From NCBI GenBank assembly GCA_052139835.1, contig JBKQVT010000179.1, positions 1-38,055 on the forward strand: a stretch of DNA of 38,055 bases, read 5' to 3'. A program made the position numbers and the translations under genes. Shown here one piece after another: positions 8,178 through 16,401 of this stretch (positions are counted from its first letter, which is position 1; each line of letters opens with the position of its first letter). The notes below the pieces were generated by a model that saw nothing but the letters and a program-made list of their open reading frames with translations, was not told where the DNA came from and did no database searches. Source of the stretch: JBKQVT01 sp052139835 (lineage in GTDB: Bacteria > Planctomycetota > Planctomycetia > Pirellulales > Thermoguttaceae).

Positions 8178-8969
8178 CTAACGCTCGGAATACCAGTCGC
8201 GTGTGCGGATCTCGACGCCGCTCTGGGCGCCGACGAGCCGCTTCAGCTCGTCCAGGTTGGCCTTGGTGCCGTCGCCACTGCGGTAGTGATAGGGGTAGAC
8301 GATTTTGGGCTTGAACTGCCGGATCGCGTCGGCCGCCTTCTCGACACTCATCGTGTACGGCAGGTTCATGGGCAAAAAGGCGACGTCGATGCCCTTCAGG
8401 GCCCGCATTTCGGCGGTGTCCTCGGTGTCGCCGGCGATATAGACCCGCTTTCCGCCCAGGGTCAGGATGTAGCCGTTGTCGCGTCCCTTGGGGTGGAACT
8501 TCTCCCGCCCGGCGGTCGTGTTGTAGGCGGGCACGGCCTCGACGGCGATCCCCTCGGCCTCGGTCTTCTCGCCGTTGGCAAGGATTTTGACCGTGGTCTT
8601 GCCGCGCAGCGACTCGGGAATCTTCTCGGCGACCGTCTTGGGGACGACGAGCACGGTCCGGCCCGCGGCGGGAATCACGGCGTCGAGCGTCGCCGGATCG
8701 AAGTGGTCGAAGTGGATATGCGTCACCAGCACGAGATCGGGCTTGGGCAGATCGGCAAAGAGCTTGGCCCCGCCCACCGGATCGACGTACACGGCCTTGC
8801 CGTTCCATTGCATGAGAAAGGTGGCGTGATGGATCGGATGGATCACCAGGACCCCATGGTCGGTGGCGACCTGGTCGCCGGGCAGGCCCTTTTCCTCGGC
8901 CCTGCCGCTGACGGACATGGCCGTGCAGCAGAGCAGGATTACGGTCGAAGCGATGAAGAGACCGTGCAT
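8178..8969 (-). CDS. Exported metallo-beta-lactamase-fold hydrolase (UPF0173/UlaG-like)
   Basis: 263 residues from the ATG at 8969, chosen for GGGAGGGG just upstream; a frame from 9053 adds 28 residues that are not protein-like. The start gives a hydrophobic signal peptide (about 1-24). The rest is the MBL fold of the UlaG/UPF0173 type: HPIHHATFLMQWNGKAVYVD, then the metal site THIHFDHFD, a GDTEDTAEM segment and a late PYHY histidine pair. It should bind two metal ions and act on a phosphodiester, lactone or similar bond; the substrate is unknown. It is transcribed alone on the minus strand. Confidence 0.88.
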   Translation of the reverse strand: MHGLFIASTVILLCCTAMSVSGRAEEKGLPGDQVATDHGVLVIHPIHHATFLMQWNGKAVYVDPVGGAKLFADLPKPDLVLVTHIHFDHFDPATLDAVIPAAGRTVLVVPKTVAEKIPESLRGKTTVKILANGEKTEAEGIAVEAVPAYNTTAGREKFHPKGRDNGYILTLGGKRVYIAGDTEDTAEMRALKGIDVAFLPMNLPYTMSVEKAADAIRQFKPKIVYPYHYRSGDGTKANLDELKRLVGAQSGVEIRTRDWYSER

Positions 8970-9287
8970 GAGACCCCTCCCTACGGGCATAGAGGAATGG
9001 AGGATTGGAACGTTCATGCCGGTGATTGTCGCATGGGCGGGGCGGGTCTGCAAGCGGCCCCGCAGAGCGTGCGGGTTCTCGCAGTTTTGTAGGGTGGGTT
9101 GAGCACAGCGAGCCCCACCAGAACCGCGCGGACTTCAGTTGGTGGGGCTCGCTGCGCTCGACCCACCGTACGATACAGCGCAGGCGCAGGCTGGAAACAA
9201 AGTGGGCCGAGCGGGGGCGGGCGTCACGGGGCCGTGACGCCGCGCCCTAAAACGCCCGGCCGGCGAGTCGATCGCCGCGCGGCGCGA
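8970..9287. other. Intergenic region with strong hairpins downstream of the RiPP genes
   Basis: No gene supported. It holds the long hairpin at 9089-9171 and a second one, GGCGTCACGG/CCGTGACGCC (9220-9229 with 9232-9241). On the minus strand a short GC stem followed by TTTT (9266 down to 9249) lies about 22 bases after the peptide gene stop and may end its transcript. Confidence 0.6.
9089..9171. repeat. Long inverted repeat with 32-bp arms
   Basis: The arm at 9089-9120 and the arm at 9140-9171 are inverse complements with three mismatches in 32, around a 19-base loop. A half-copy of the arm end, GCTCGACCCACCCTAC, sits at 30548-30563. This looks like a dispersed palindromic repeat family. Confidence 0.9.
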
Positions 9288-9455
9288 TCAGCCGTTCGCC
9301 CGCACTTGGGCGGTGCAGACGCCGAAACAGTCGCCGCCGCAGTCGAAGGCATCGGGCACTTCGCCGTCGGCAAGCACCTCGCCGTTCTGGTTTTGAAACT
9401 CGACGACTTCCTCTTCGAGGAATTCGATGTCACTGCGATCCAACACAGCGGTCAT
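9288..9455 (-). CDS. Candidate RiPP precursor peptide with CxxxCxxxC core
   Basis: 55 residues from the ATG at 9455, which has a strong AAAGGAG 7 bases upstream; a longer frame from 9512 lacks this. The N-terminal 36 residues form an acidic leader (for example SDIEFLEEEVVEFQNQNGEV). The C-terminus carries Cys39, Cys43 and Cys47 at exact four-residue spacing, DCGGDCFGVCTAQ, then VRANG. The gene lies 50 bases after the radical SAM gene on the same strand. Known peptide maturases of the radical SAM/SPASM class act on CxxxC-type repeats to make thioether cross-links (sactipeptide or ranthipeptide style). I infer that this peptide is the substrate of that enzyme. No exporter or protease gene is visible next to it. 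Confidence 0.72.
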   Translation of the reverse strand: MTAVLDRSDIEFLEEEVVEFQNQNGEVLADGEVPDAFDCGGDCFGVCTAQVRANG

Positions 9456-9505
9456 ACACACGCTCCTTTCGTTGGGAAACAGAATAAACGCCGCAACGCG
9501 CGGCG

Positions 9506-10639
9506 TTAACAAGTCAGGCTTTGATGAATCTTGAGAACGGACTTGGCCTTCTTGCAGTCCTCGCGACTGAAAGCGCCCCTCTTGCCGCGCAGCCGCGCCG
9601 CTTCAAAGCGGCAGTTCTCCAGCAACTGGACCTTGAACATGCGGCACAGGATCGGATCGCGAATCGCGGGATCGCCGCTGAGCTTGTAGTTGAAGCCGTA
9701 GCAGGTCGGGCACAATTCCCTGCCGCAACATTCCCAGCATTTCGGATCCACCAGGTGTTCGGGCTTGCTGAAGTCCAGTTTCAGCGCCAAATCGGCCCGT
9801 GGCCGCGATATGACCAGCGACGTGAACATGTGGCAAGGATACAGCCTGCCGTCCACGTCGTAGATGTGCATGTGCGTGCCGGTGCCGCAATACTTCTTGA
9901 CGGGATGCTCGTCGTTGAGAACGACTTCGAGCTTCAGGTCCAGCAGCGACACGCGGGGCACGTCGGGATGCTGAAGGTAATACTCGCCAAGGATCTGCAA
10001 TTGTTGGGAGAAGACCGCGAGTTGCGAATCATTCCAGGGGATGCCGTAGCCCAGGTTTGCGTGGACCTGGAAGCCGCGCTCCTGGAGGTAGATGATCCCC
10101 TCGGCCAGCGACGGCAGCGTCTCGCACGAGACGGTCATCTTGACTTTCTGCTCGGGCCAGTTGCTGAGAAAGAAGTCGAGGTCGATGTCCTGGAACGAAC
10201 AGCCCCGGTTCGTGCGATGCATCGTCGGCGTGCCGTCGAGGCTCAAGCCGACTTGAAACCGCTCGGCGTGGCGGCGAAACCAGGCCTTCGACTCGGCGGT
10301 GAACAATGTTCCGTTGGTGGACGTCGAGAGGATGTACGGCTTGGGCCAGTCGTGGGACCAAATCCACTCGGCGATCTCGCGCAGCAGCTCGAACTGCACC
10401 AGGGGCTCGCCGCCCATGAAATCGACCATGAGCCCCTCGTAGTCCTCCGCCGTGGCAAACTCGCGCGCCAGGATTTCCTTGGCCATCTCCAACGGCATGG
10501 CCTTCTTCGACTTGAACGATTCGTAGCAGTAGCGGCAGTTGAGGTTGCACTGGTGGGTAATGATGAGCATGCAGGTCCGACGCCTGGCGTCCGGTCCGGC
10601 CGGTTTCTCTCTTGTCTGGATTTCAGGCGCGAGTATCAT
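9506..10639 (-). CDS. Radical SAM/SPASM peptide maturase
   Basis: 377 residues from ATG 10639, with GGGGA upstream. The radical SAM cluster motif is Cys31-x3-Cys35-x2-Cys38 in THQCNLNCRYCYE, followed by GGEP at 76-79 for SAM binding. The C-terminal third has the SPASM/twitch cysteines that bind two extra Fe-S clusters: Cys251 (KKYCGTG), Cys269 (LYPCHMF), then 301, 304, 305, 310 and 313 (CWECCGRELCPTCYGFNY) and 332, 343. This architecture is that of enzymes that modify ribosomal peptides or activate sulfatases. The adjacent Cys-rich peptide gene favours peptide maturation, most simply Cys thioether formation. An anaerobic sulfatase-maturing role is less likely because no sulfatase is nearby. 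Cytoplasmic, probably co-transcribed with the peptide. Confidence 0.9.
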   Translation of the reverse strand: MILAPEIQTREKPAGPDARRRTCMLIITHQCNLNCRYCYESFKSKKAMPLEMAKEILAREFATAEDYEGLMVDFMGGEPLVQFELLREIAEWIWSHDWPKPYILSTSTNGTLFTAESKAWFRRHAERFQVGLSLDGTPTMHRTNRGCSFQDIDLDFFLSNWPEQKVKMTVSCETLPSLAEGIIYLQERGFQVHANLGYGIPWNDSQLAVFSQQLQILGEYYLQHPDVPRVSLLDLKLEVVLNDEHPVKKYCGTGTHMHIYDVDGRLYPCHMFTSLVISRPRADLALKLDFSKPEHLVDPKCWECCGRELCPTCYGFNYKLSGDPAIRDPILCRMFKVQLLENCRFEAARLRGKRGAFSREDCKKAKSVLKIHQSLTC

Positions 10640-11029
10640 CGTGTCATCCCCTTTCCGCTTTCCAGAGCGAGCGCCGCAGTGCGCGAACCTCGTGCGAGTT
10701 TATGGCATCGGGAGGGCGGATTAGACCAATTTTTACCCAGCCGCGGAAGATCAATTTCCACCCATCACGGGGGGTGCGTTCACGCCGGCGCGGACGATGC
10801 GACAGTCACTCGCCGCGTGTGCCCAGGCATGCGGAAAAGGCTGGGGTTCACAGACCGGAAGATCCAAAGAAGGAACCGCAGATACACGCGGATCAGCGCG
10901 GTTGATCGAGTCCGGCTTGGTCCGTGTTTACCTGCGTTAATCCGCAATTTCTCAGCCGGGAGTGCGAGCGGTTACGGCATTTGGCAGGGACCGGCCTCGG
11001 CCCATGGAGGGCAAAGCCGAATCGCTTCG
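10640..11029. other. Intergenic region with dispersed GCGG-AT repeat
   Basis: No gene supported. It contains a degenerate repeat found in many bacterial intergenic regions: AACCGCAGATACACGCGGAT (10874-10893) and, in opposite orientation, CCGTGTTTACCTGCGTTAAT (10922-10941). A related copy lies at 26794-26821. The promoter of the radical SAM gene should be in 10640-10740 (minus strand), but I see no convincing -35/-10 pair. Confidence 0.55.
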
Positions 11030-12937
11030 CTATTCCTTGGCGGAATCCGTCGCCCGTTCGATTTCTTCATTCGGCACTTCCGCCCCCTTTGCATCGACAA
11101 TCCTGAGCGACGACCCCTCGCTCGTCACCCAGCCAACTTGCCTCCCTTCCTTCCAGGAATTGAAGGCGACGAACTTACCGACTTCCACCTGGATGCGGCC
11201 GTTAACTTCCTTGACGAACAGATCGGCGCCGGGCACGGCCGTGATATCGTAGACGGCCGACTCCACGATCCTGATCTTCCTGCCGTCCAGCGACACGCGG
11301 CCGATCTGCGAAAACTCTCTCCCCGATCCATAGGAGTCCGTGTAGTAAAGGCTGTCGTCCACCACCACCGCGGAAACAAGGCCGTGGCCGCCCAAAGAGT
11401 TTCCAAAAGGCGTCACTTGGCCGTCACAGTAGATCAGCAGCCGCTCATTGAACTGCGTGCCATCAGGCGCCAAATAGCGGGCCAGGAACAGTTGGATGTG
11501 AAGGGTATTCCACAGCCCCGGAACGTCGATTTCTTTGAGATCGAATTGCGCCGGGGGGTTGAGCTTGGGATCCTGTTGAAAGGCGTAATCGCGAACCAAC
11601 GGCCCCAGGCCCGCAATGGTGATCTTCCGCGGCTGGCAAAGCCCGATGACGACCCCGGCGCAGAGCACGGCCTTGAGACGCTCGCTTTTGCTTTTTTCGA
11701 GCACCTGTTGGACGGCGTCCATCTTGCCTTCCAGGGTGCAGGCCGTCGCGAAGGCCGACCATGCCGTGGCGGCCTCTTTTGCGGGGAGTTTTTCAACCGT
11801 GGCGATGGCGCCGTCGGTGTCACCGGCGCGGACGAGGACGCTGATGAGCAGGGGTGTGGTGGTGAAGGCGCTCAGCCCGCCGAGCAGGCCCGCGTCGATG
11901 TGCGCGGCGTCGGCCTTCTGAATCAACCGCCTGGCCGATGCGGTTTCGCCCAACTCCAGGCAGAGATCGGCCAGGGAGACGTACGTGACCGTGCTTTGGT
12001 ATGCCAGGGGCGCAGGGACCAGATCGGCGCTGTCCAGCGACTTCTGCATCGCCTGACGGCAGCGAGCAAGGTCGCTGTTGCGGTAGTACGCCCACGCGAT
12101 CTCCCGCCAGGCCGCCGCCTTATTGAGCGGCCCTTCCATTCTGTTCGCCTCCTTCTCCGCTTCCGAGAGGTCGTCCAGCTTGGCGGCGACATCGCCGAAA
12201 AGCGCGACGACGCGGCGAAGGCCCTCGATGAATTCTCCCGGCGGGGGCTTCTGCGGCGGGTCGTGGCGCCCCTTGGCTCGACATTCGGCGATGAGTTTCC
12301 GGGTATCTTCCTTGGCTTCCTCGTCATTCTTGGAGGTGGGGACAACCTTGGCGAGGCTCGCCAGCGCGTCGTCATACTGACCGGCCTTCGCCTGAGTGCC
12401 CGCCAAATAGCACCACGCCGAGGAAGCCGCCTCCGGGTCGTCGATCCGCCGGATGGTCTCCTTGGCACCGGCAAAGTCGTGTCTCGAACAGCGCACGTGG
12501 AAGATCGTGAAGAGCGCCCTGACCCGCGGACTTTGCACGCGCTCTCGCGTGTTTGGGTCCACCGTTGGATCCCCGCTGAGCGACTGGGCGAAACGGATCG
12601 CGGCCTCGACCCTTCCCGTTTGTGCCAGGGTGAAAGAAAGCATGAAGCCGGCGTCTGCGCGTTTTTTCGGGTCTTGGATGCCGGAGATCAGGCGTGCCAG
12701 GGGAGAGATGTCGTCCACGCGCCAGTACACGTCGCACAAGGCCGGCACGATGTCGGAGCGGTCCTGGTCGCTGAGCTTCGCCACATGGCTTTCCATCTCT
12801 CGCAGCCAGTGACCGATCGCCTCCTTCCTGGCCTTTGGGTCCGTGGGCGCGTCGCGGCGTTGAGTCTGCTCGACCGCCAGACCGACGCCCAGGACAACAA
12901 CCAGCAACACCAGCGCGCCCGCGGGGCAACGGCACAT
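11030..12937 (-). CDS. Exported TPR-like repeat protein of unknown function
   Basis: 635 residues from the ATG at 12937, chosen because CTGGAGGT precedes it; the upstream ATG at 12964 has no such site. Residues about 5-22 form a signal peptide or anchor (PAGALVLLVVVLGVGLAV). Residues about 75-440 are TPR-like helical pairs, as in ALASLAKVVPTSKNDEEA, AAWREIAWAYYRNSDLARCR and VSLADLCLELGETASARRLI. The last 200 residues are beta-rich and may form a propeller-like or YD-type domain (VSAVVVDDSLYYTDSYGSG, IGRVSLDGRKIRIV). It probably works outside the cytoplasmic membrane as a scaffold. No enzymatic motif is visible, and it has no same-strand partner nearby. Confidence 0.85.
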   Translation of the reverse strand: MCRCPAGALVLLVVVLGVGLAVEQTQRRDAPTDPKARKEAIGHWLREMESHVAKLSDQDRSDIVPALCDVYWRVDDISPLARLISGIQDPKKRADAGFMLSFTLAQTGRVEAAIRFAQSLSGDPTVDPNTRERVQSPRVRALFTIFHVRCSRHDFAGAKETIRRIDDPEAASSAWCYLAGTQAKAGQYDDALASLAKVVPTSKNDEEAKEDTRKLIAECRAKGRHDPPQKPPPGEFIEGLRRVVALFGDVAAKLDDLSEAEKEANRMEGPLNKAAAWREIAWAYYRNSDLARCRQAMQKSLDSADLVPAPLAYQSTVTYVSLADLCLELGETASARRLIQKADAAHIDAGLLGGLSAFTTTPLLISVLVRAGDTDGAIATVEKLPAKEAATAWSAFATACTLEGKMDAVQQVLEKSKSERLKAVLCAGVVIGLCQPRKITIAGLGPLVRDYAFQQDPKLNPPAQFDLKEIDVPGLWNTLHIQLFLARYLAPDGTQFNERLLIYCDGQVTPFGNSLGGHGLVSAVVVDDSLYYTDSYGSGREFSQIGRVSLDGRKIRIVESAVYDITAVPGADLFVKEVNGRIQVEVGKFVAFNSWKEGRQVGWVTSEGSSLRIVDAKGAEVPNEEIERATDSAKE

Positions 12938-13164
12938 CGCAATAACCTCCAGGTCGTTTGTCATCGGTTAAGTCAACGGTATCAAGGGTATAGTACCCTG
13001 AATCGCCGTCAAGGGCGGCATCGCCTTCCTTCCGTCCTGGCATCCCGGTGGATTACCCGGTGCTTTTCCTCCGCAGCCCAGCATTTTACCACAACTGCGG
13101 CGATTTCTCCTCCTTATCTGCCCCCAAGGACAGGGAAGTACCTGTTGCAATCGAAAGCCATGTA

Positions 13165-13170
13165 TATAAT
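13165..13170 (+). promoter_or_regulatory. Putative -10 box (TATAAT)
   Basis: A perfect TATAAT lies 38 bases before the ATG at 13209. A TTGCAA upstream is only 14 bases away, too close for a standard -35, so the promoter may rely on the -10 alone. Confidence 0.4.
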
Positions 13171-13208
13171 TGGCGGGTTATCAGCCGTATCTTGTGGAGG
13201 CACGTACC

Positions 13209-13712
13209 ATGCCGAACCTTGCCGCCGTCCTAAGACAAGAGGTTTGCCGGCTGGCCAAGCGCGAGATCCATCGCCAGACCTCGGCGATCAAGCAGGCCGT
13301 CGCCCAGTACCGCCGCGACATCGCCGGGCTGAAGCGGCAGGTGCGGGAGCAAACCAAGGAGGTCGCCTTTTTGAAGGCCCAGGAACAGAAACGCTTGCGC
13401 CAGCCGTCGGCGGAGGTGGCAGAGGCGGCGGAGAACGTGCGCTTCTCGCCGCGATCCGTGAAGGCCCAGCGGCGCCGCTTACGGCTCTCGGCCGCCGACT
13501 ACGGCAAGTTGGTGGGCGTGTCGGGGCTGACGATTTACCATTGGGAGCACGGCCAGGCGCGGCCGCAAAAGGGGCGGCTGGCCGCCATGGTGGCGATTCG
13601 CGGGCTCGGCCGCCGCGAGGCGCTGGGGAAACTGGCCCTGCTGAAGGCCGACGGGAAAAAGAGCAAGCGGCCGGGCCAAGGGGGCGCAGGCAGGAGGGCG
13701 CCGCGGTCCTAA
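13209..13712 (+). CDS. Coiled-coil plus helix-turn-helix DNA-binding protein
   Basis: 167 residues from the ATG at 13209, with GGAGG 9 bases upstream; the earlier in-frame start at 13170 lies on the -10 box. Residues about 5-62 form a long basic coiled coil (LRQEVCRLAKREIHRQ, IAGLKRQVREQTKEVAFLK). Residues about 85-130 are an XRE-like HTH: LRLSAADYGKLVGVSGLTIY, then HWEHGQARPQ. The tail is Lys/Arg-rich. It is probably an oligomeric DNA-binding protein, either a regulator or a chromatin-type protein. I have seen this coiled-coil/HTH arrangement in planctomycetes but cannot name a function. It stands alone between convergent neighbours. Confidence 0.83.
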   Translation: MPNLAAVLRQEVCRLAKREIHRQTSAIKQAVAQYRRDIAGLKRQVREQTKEVAFLKAQEQKRLRQPSAEVAEAAENVRFSPRSVKAQRRRLRLSAADYGKLVGVSGLTIYHWEHGQARPQKGRLAAMVAIRGLGRREALGKLALLKADGKKSKRPGQGGAGRRAPRS

Positions 13713-13740
13713 ATGCCCCGCGCCGGCGTAACCCGGATAA

Positions 13741-13776
13741 TTCATCGCGTGCCACGGCTTTCAACCGGGCGATGAA
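13741..13776. terminator. Hairpin after the HTH gene
   Basis: TTCATCGC (13741-13748) pairs with GCGATGAA (13769-13776) around a 20-base loop, 28 bases after the stop codon at 13712. It has no T-tract, so it may be a Rho-type or structural terminator. Confidence 0.4.
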
Positions 13777-13908
13777 TAACTTGGATCAAGCCGCGAAAGT
13801 CAGCGGGGCTGCCTCCTCTGGGCCGTCCCGCCCCTCCCGAAAGCGCTCTTGCCCGTGGCCCCATAATTGGATGCCGGCGTTACGGAGTTGCAAGACAAGG
13901 AGACGATC

Positions 13909-14205
13909 ATGCGCAAGTTTTTCTGTAGCCATTCTTTTCCCGTGGGCGCGTTCACGCACGAGCAGATATGCCAGTTGGCCGAAGCCAGCCAGCATGAAAC
14001 GAATGTCAGGGGATATCGCAGCTTTTTCAACCTCACGGAAGGAAAAGCGTGGTGTGTGCTGGAAGCGACCGATCGAGACGCGATTGCCGCCTGGTTCGAC
14101 AAGATGGGCATTCCTTACGAGAGCATTCTGCCCGTCGAACTGGAGGGTGAGCGCGGAGTGATCGAAGAGTTGACTCTGGAGGCGGCGGTCGCCCGAGTCG
14201 GCTGA
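13909..14205 (+). CDS. DUF4242-like small protein
   Basis: 98 residues from ATG 13909, with AAGGAG 6 bases before it. The order of segments fits the DUF4242 family: N-terminal beta strand (RKFFCSHSFPVGAFTHEQI), central YRSFFNLTEGKAWCVLEA, then AIAAWFDKMGIPYESILPVE. These proteins are predicted ferredoxin-like folds; some are annotated as nickel-binding. Function in this context is unknown. The gene is alone and converges on the threonine aldolase gene. Cys and His near the N-terminus and Cys in the third segment could bind metal, which is only a guess. Confidence 0.75.
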   Translation: MRKFFCSHSFPVGAFTHEQICQLAEASQHETNVRGYRSFFNLTEGKAWCVLEATDRDAIAAWFDKMGIPYESILPVELEGERGVIEELTLEAAVARVG

Positions 14206-14273
14206 CCACGGCCAACCGATCGTACGTTGCTTTCCCGCGCTTGATGGGCAGGGTGGCAGCACCCGCATTGCGG

Positions 14274-15317
14274 TCAGGCGTGTGTGGCCGCGTCCTGAGT
14301 CGCCGTGATCGCCCGGTCCACGTTGGCCGCGGTCACGTCCAGATGCGTCACCGCCCGGATGACGTCCGCTCCCGGCGTCAGCATCAATACCCCGCGATTT
14401 CTCAACCGCTCGACGAACTCCGCGGCCGTGCCCAGGGCCGGAGCAACGCGGAAGTAGAGCATGTTCGTGTCGATCGACTGCGGGTCCAGCCGCAGGCCCT
14501 CGGTGCGGGCGATGCCGTCGGCAAGCCGGCGGGCATTGGCGTGGTCCTCTTCCAGGCGGGCCACCTGATGCTCCAGGGCATAGAGCGCGGCGGCGGCCAG
14601 CACGCCCGCCTGGCGCATGCCGCCGCCCAGGACCTTGCGGTGCCGCACCGCCTCGGCCATGAGGTCGCGCGGTCCGGCCAGTGCCGAGCCGACCGGGGCG
14701 CCCAGCCCCTTGCTGAAGCAGACGCTCACGGTATCGAAGTGTTGCGTCCAGCGGGCCGCCTCGATCCCCGTGGCCACGACCGCGTTGAACAGCCGGGCGC
14801 CGTCGAGGTGGGTCCTGAGCCCTGCGGCGGTCGCCCAGCGGCAGATTGCTTCCACCACGTCGTAGGGCTGGATCCGCCCGCCGCCAAGATTGTGGGTGTT
14901 CTCGATCCACACCAACCGCGTCCGCGCGTGATGCACGTTGCCGGACCGCGACAGTTCGGCCAACTGCTCCGGCCGCAGCACTCCCTGCCGGCCCTGGACC
15001 GGCCGGGCGACGACGCCGTTGATCTGCGCATAGCCGCCTTGCTCGAAGTTGACCACGTGGCAGCCCGCCTCGCAGATCATCTCGTCGCCCGGACGGCAGT
15101 GGAGGCGGACGCCGATGAGGTTCGCCATGGTGCCCGAGGGGACAAACAGGGCCGCCTCCTTGCCGAGCATCTCGGCGAGGCGGCGTTGCAGGCGGTTCAC
15201 CGTGGGGTCTTCGCCGAAGACGTCGTCGCCGACCTCGGCCTCGGCCATGCACGCCCTCATGCCCGGCGTCGGCCGCGTGACGGTATCGCTACGAAAATCG
15301 AGGTACTCGGCAGGCAC
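14274..15317 (-). CDS. ltaE: Low-specificity L-threonine aldolase
   Basis: 347 residues, the usual length for this PLP enzyme, which cleaves L-threonine or L-allo-threonine to glycine and acetaldehyde. Family blocks: DFRSDTVTRPTPGMR (7-21), EVGDDVFGEDPTV (28-40), the phosphate-binding PSGTMANL (60-67), the substrate-side LDGARLFNA (171-179), and the PLP lysine Lys203 in VCFSKGLGAPVGS. The start is GTG at 15317 with AAAGGA 7 bases before it. The gene begins 29 bases after the GlcG/HbpS-like gene, so the two are likely co-transcribed. Confidence 0.95.
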   Translation of the reverse strand: MPAEYLDFRSDTVTRPTPGMRACMAEAEVGDDVFGEDPTVNRLQRRLAEMLGKEAALFVPSGTMANLIGVRLHCRPGDEMICEAGCHVVNFEQGGYAQINGVVARPVQGRQGVLRPEQLAELSRSGNVHHARTRLVWIENTHNLGGGRIQPYDVVEAICRWATAAGLRTHLDGARLFNAVVATGIEAARWTQHFDTVSVCFSKGLGAPVGSALAGPRDLMAEAVRHRKVLGGGMRQAGVLAAAALYALEHQVARLEEDHANARRLADGIARTEGLRLDPQSIDTNMLYFRVAPALGTAAEFVERLRNRGVLMLTPGADVIRAVTHLDVTAANVDRAITATQDAATHA

Positions 15318-15346
15318 AAGAAGGTCCTTTCGCGGCGGCTCGGCGG

Positions 15347-15751
15347 CTACACCCGCGCGGCGGCGCCGGCCTCGGCCACGGCATGGTCGTTCTCCACCGT
15401 GCTGCCGGAAACGCCGATGGCGCCGATGACCGTGCCGCCCTTGCTGCGGATGGGAACTCCGCCCGGAAAAGTAATCAGCCCGCCGTTGGAATGTTCAATG
15501 CCGAACAGCGATCCGCCAGGCTGGGAGAGCTTGCCGATTTCGCCGCTGGGCATGTCGAAGAAGCGGGCGGTGCGGGCCTTGCGGATGGCAATGTCGATCG
15601 AGCCGAGCCAGGCCCCGTCCATGCGGGCGAACGCCTTCAGGTTGGCGCCGGCATCGACCACCGCAATATTCATTTTGACGCTGATCTGTTGGGCCTTCGC
15701 CACGGCGGCCGACACTGCGGCATTGGCCTGTTCTAGGGTCATGTCGTCCAT
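15347..15751 (-). CDS. GlcG/HbpS-like heme-binding-fold protein
   Basis: 134 residues matching the GlcG/HbpS (PF03928) family: LEQANAAVSAAVAKAQQ, then IAVVDAGANLKAFARMDGA, SIDIAIRKARTA and GGVPIRSKGGTVIGAIGVSG. Members bind heme or glyoxylate-type metabolites; GlcG lies in glycolate operons and HbpS in streptomycete redox sensing. No signal peptide is visible, so it should be cytoplasmic. ATG 15751 has GGAG about 8 bases upstream. It is the first gene of a short operon with threonine aldolase; a link through glycine/glyoxylate metabolism is a guess. Confidence 0.88.
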   Translation of the reverse strand: MDDMTLEQANAAVSAAVAKAQQISVKMNIAVVDAGANLKAFARMDGAWLGSIDIAIRKARTARFFDMPSGEIGKLSQPGGSLFGIEHSNGGLITFPGGVPIRSKGGTVIGAIGVSGSTVENDHAVAEAGAAARV

Positions 15752-15984
15752 AGGAATTACTCCTTCACTGCTGGGTTAGCCTCCACGCATTGCCATCATT
15801 CTTCCTGCTTTGCCGGAATTGTCAAGTGCAGTGACGAACTCGCGGCCCCCCGGTTGAAACCCCTTCCGACCCGTGCCACAACCGTCGGGGATCGGCACGT
15901 GCCGGGGCCGCTGCCCGGCCCTTGAGGGGCTGCCGTGGCTAAACCCGCGAGCGTCCGGGCTCCCCGCTCAGGAAGATACATTCA

Positions 15985-16401
15985 TCAAGCAGGCCCATCA
16001 TCCGTCCTGGCGACGAGTTTTCCGGCAATCTCGTAGAAACGGCCGATGGCTTTGCAGCGGAGCACTTCGAGCACGACTTGCATGTTCTCGTCGGAGGAAG
16101 ATGTGAGTTCAACAGCGAGGAACTTACTATTGGCGGCTCGTGTCGAGAACAAGCGAAGTCCCCCTGTGGACAGGTCCCGCGTAATCGCCGCAAAGGTTGT
16201 GCCCATCGGTCGGAAGTTGTTATCAAGCGGCATCGCCACGACCGGCACAACAACCGGGAGGCGCCGGGAGCCACGCCGTTGAGGGCCTTCATACTCCGTC
16301 GCCAGTAGCTCGGCAACATAAGCCACCAGCGATGGTGGAGGATCGGGAAGCGTCCGCCTGTCAAACTGAATCTTGCCGGGCAAACATGCGTCTTGGCTCA
16401 T
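15985..16401 (-). CDS. PilZ-domain protein, likely c-di-GMP receptor
   Basis: 138 residues. The PilZ signature is present: Arg-rich RRGSRR (42-47) giving the RxxxR motif, and D76-x-S78-x-x-G81 in RDLSTGGLRLF. The start codon overlaps the last bases of the diguanylate cyclase gene (ATGA at 16398-16401), so translation is coupled. The pair would make and sense the same second messenger. The rest of the sequence gives no output domain; it may act by binding another protein. Confidence 0.88.
   Translation of the reverse strand: MSQDACLPGKIQFDRRTLPDPPPSLVAYVAELLATEYEGPQRRGSRRLPVVVPVVAMPLDNNFRPMGTTFAAITRDLSTGGLRLFSTRAANSKFLAVELTSSSDENMQVVLEVLRCKAIGRFYEIAGKLVARTDDGPA

Noticed and set aside
9521..14161. 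A 1546-codon open frame on the plus strand
   Set aside because: It runs antisense to the radical SAM gene and the TPR-like gene and across several intergenic regions. Its product is Arg/Gly/Ala-rich without domains. High GC keeps antisense frames open.
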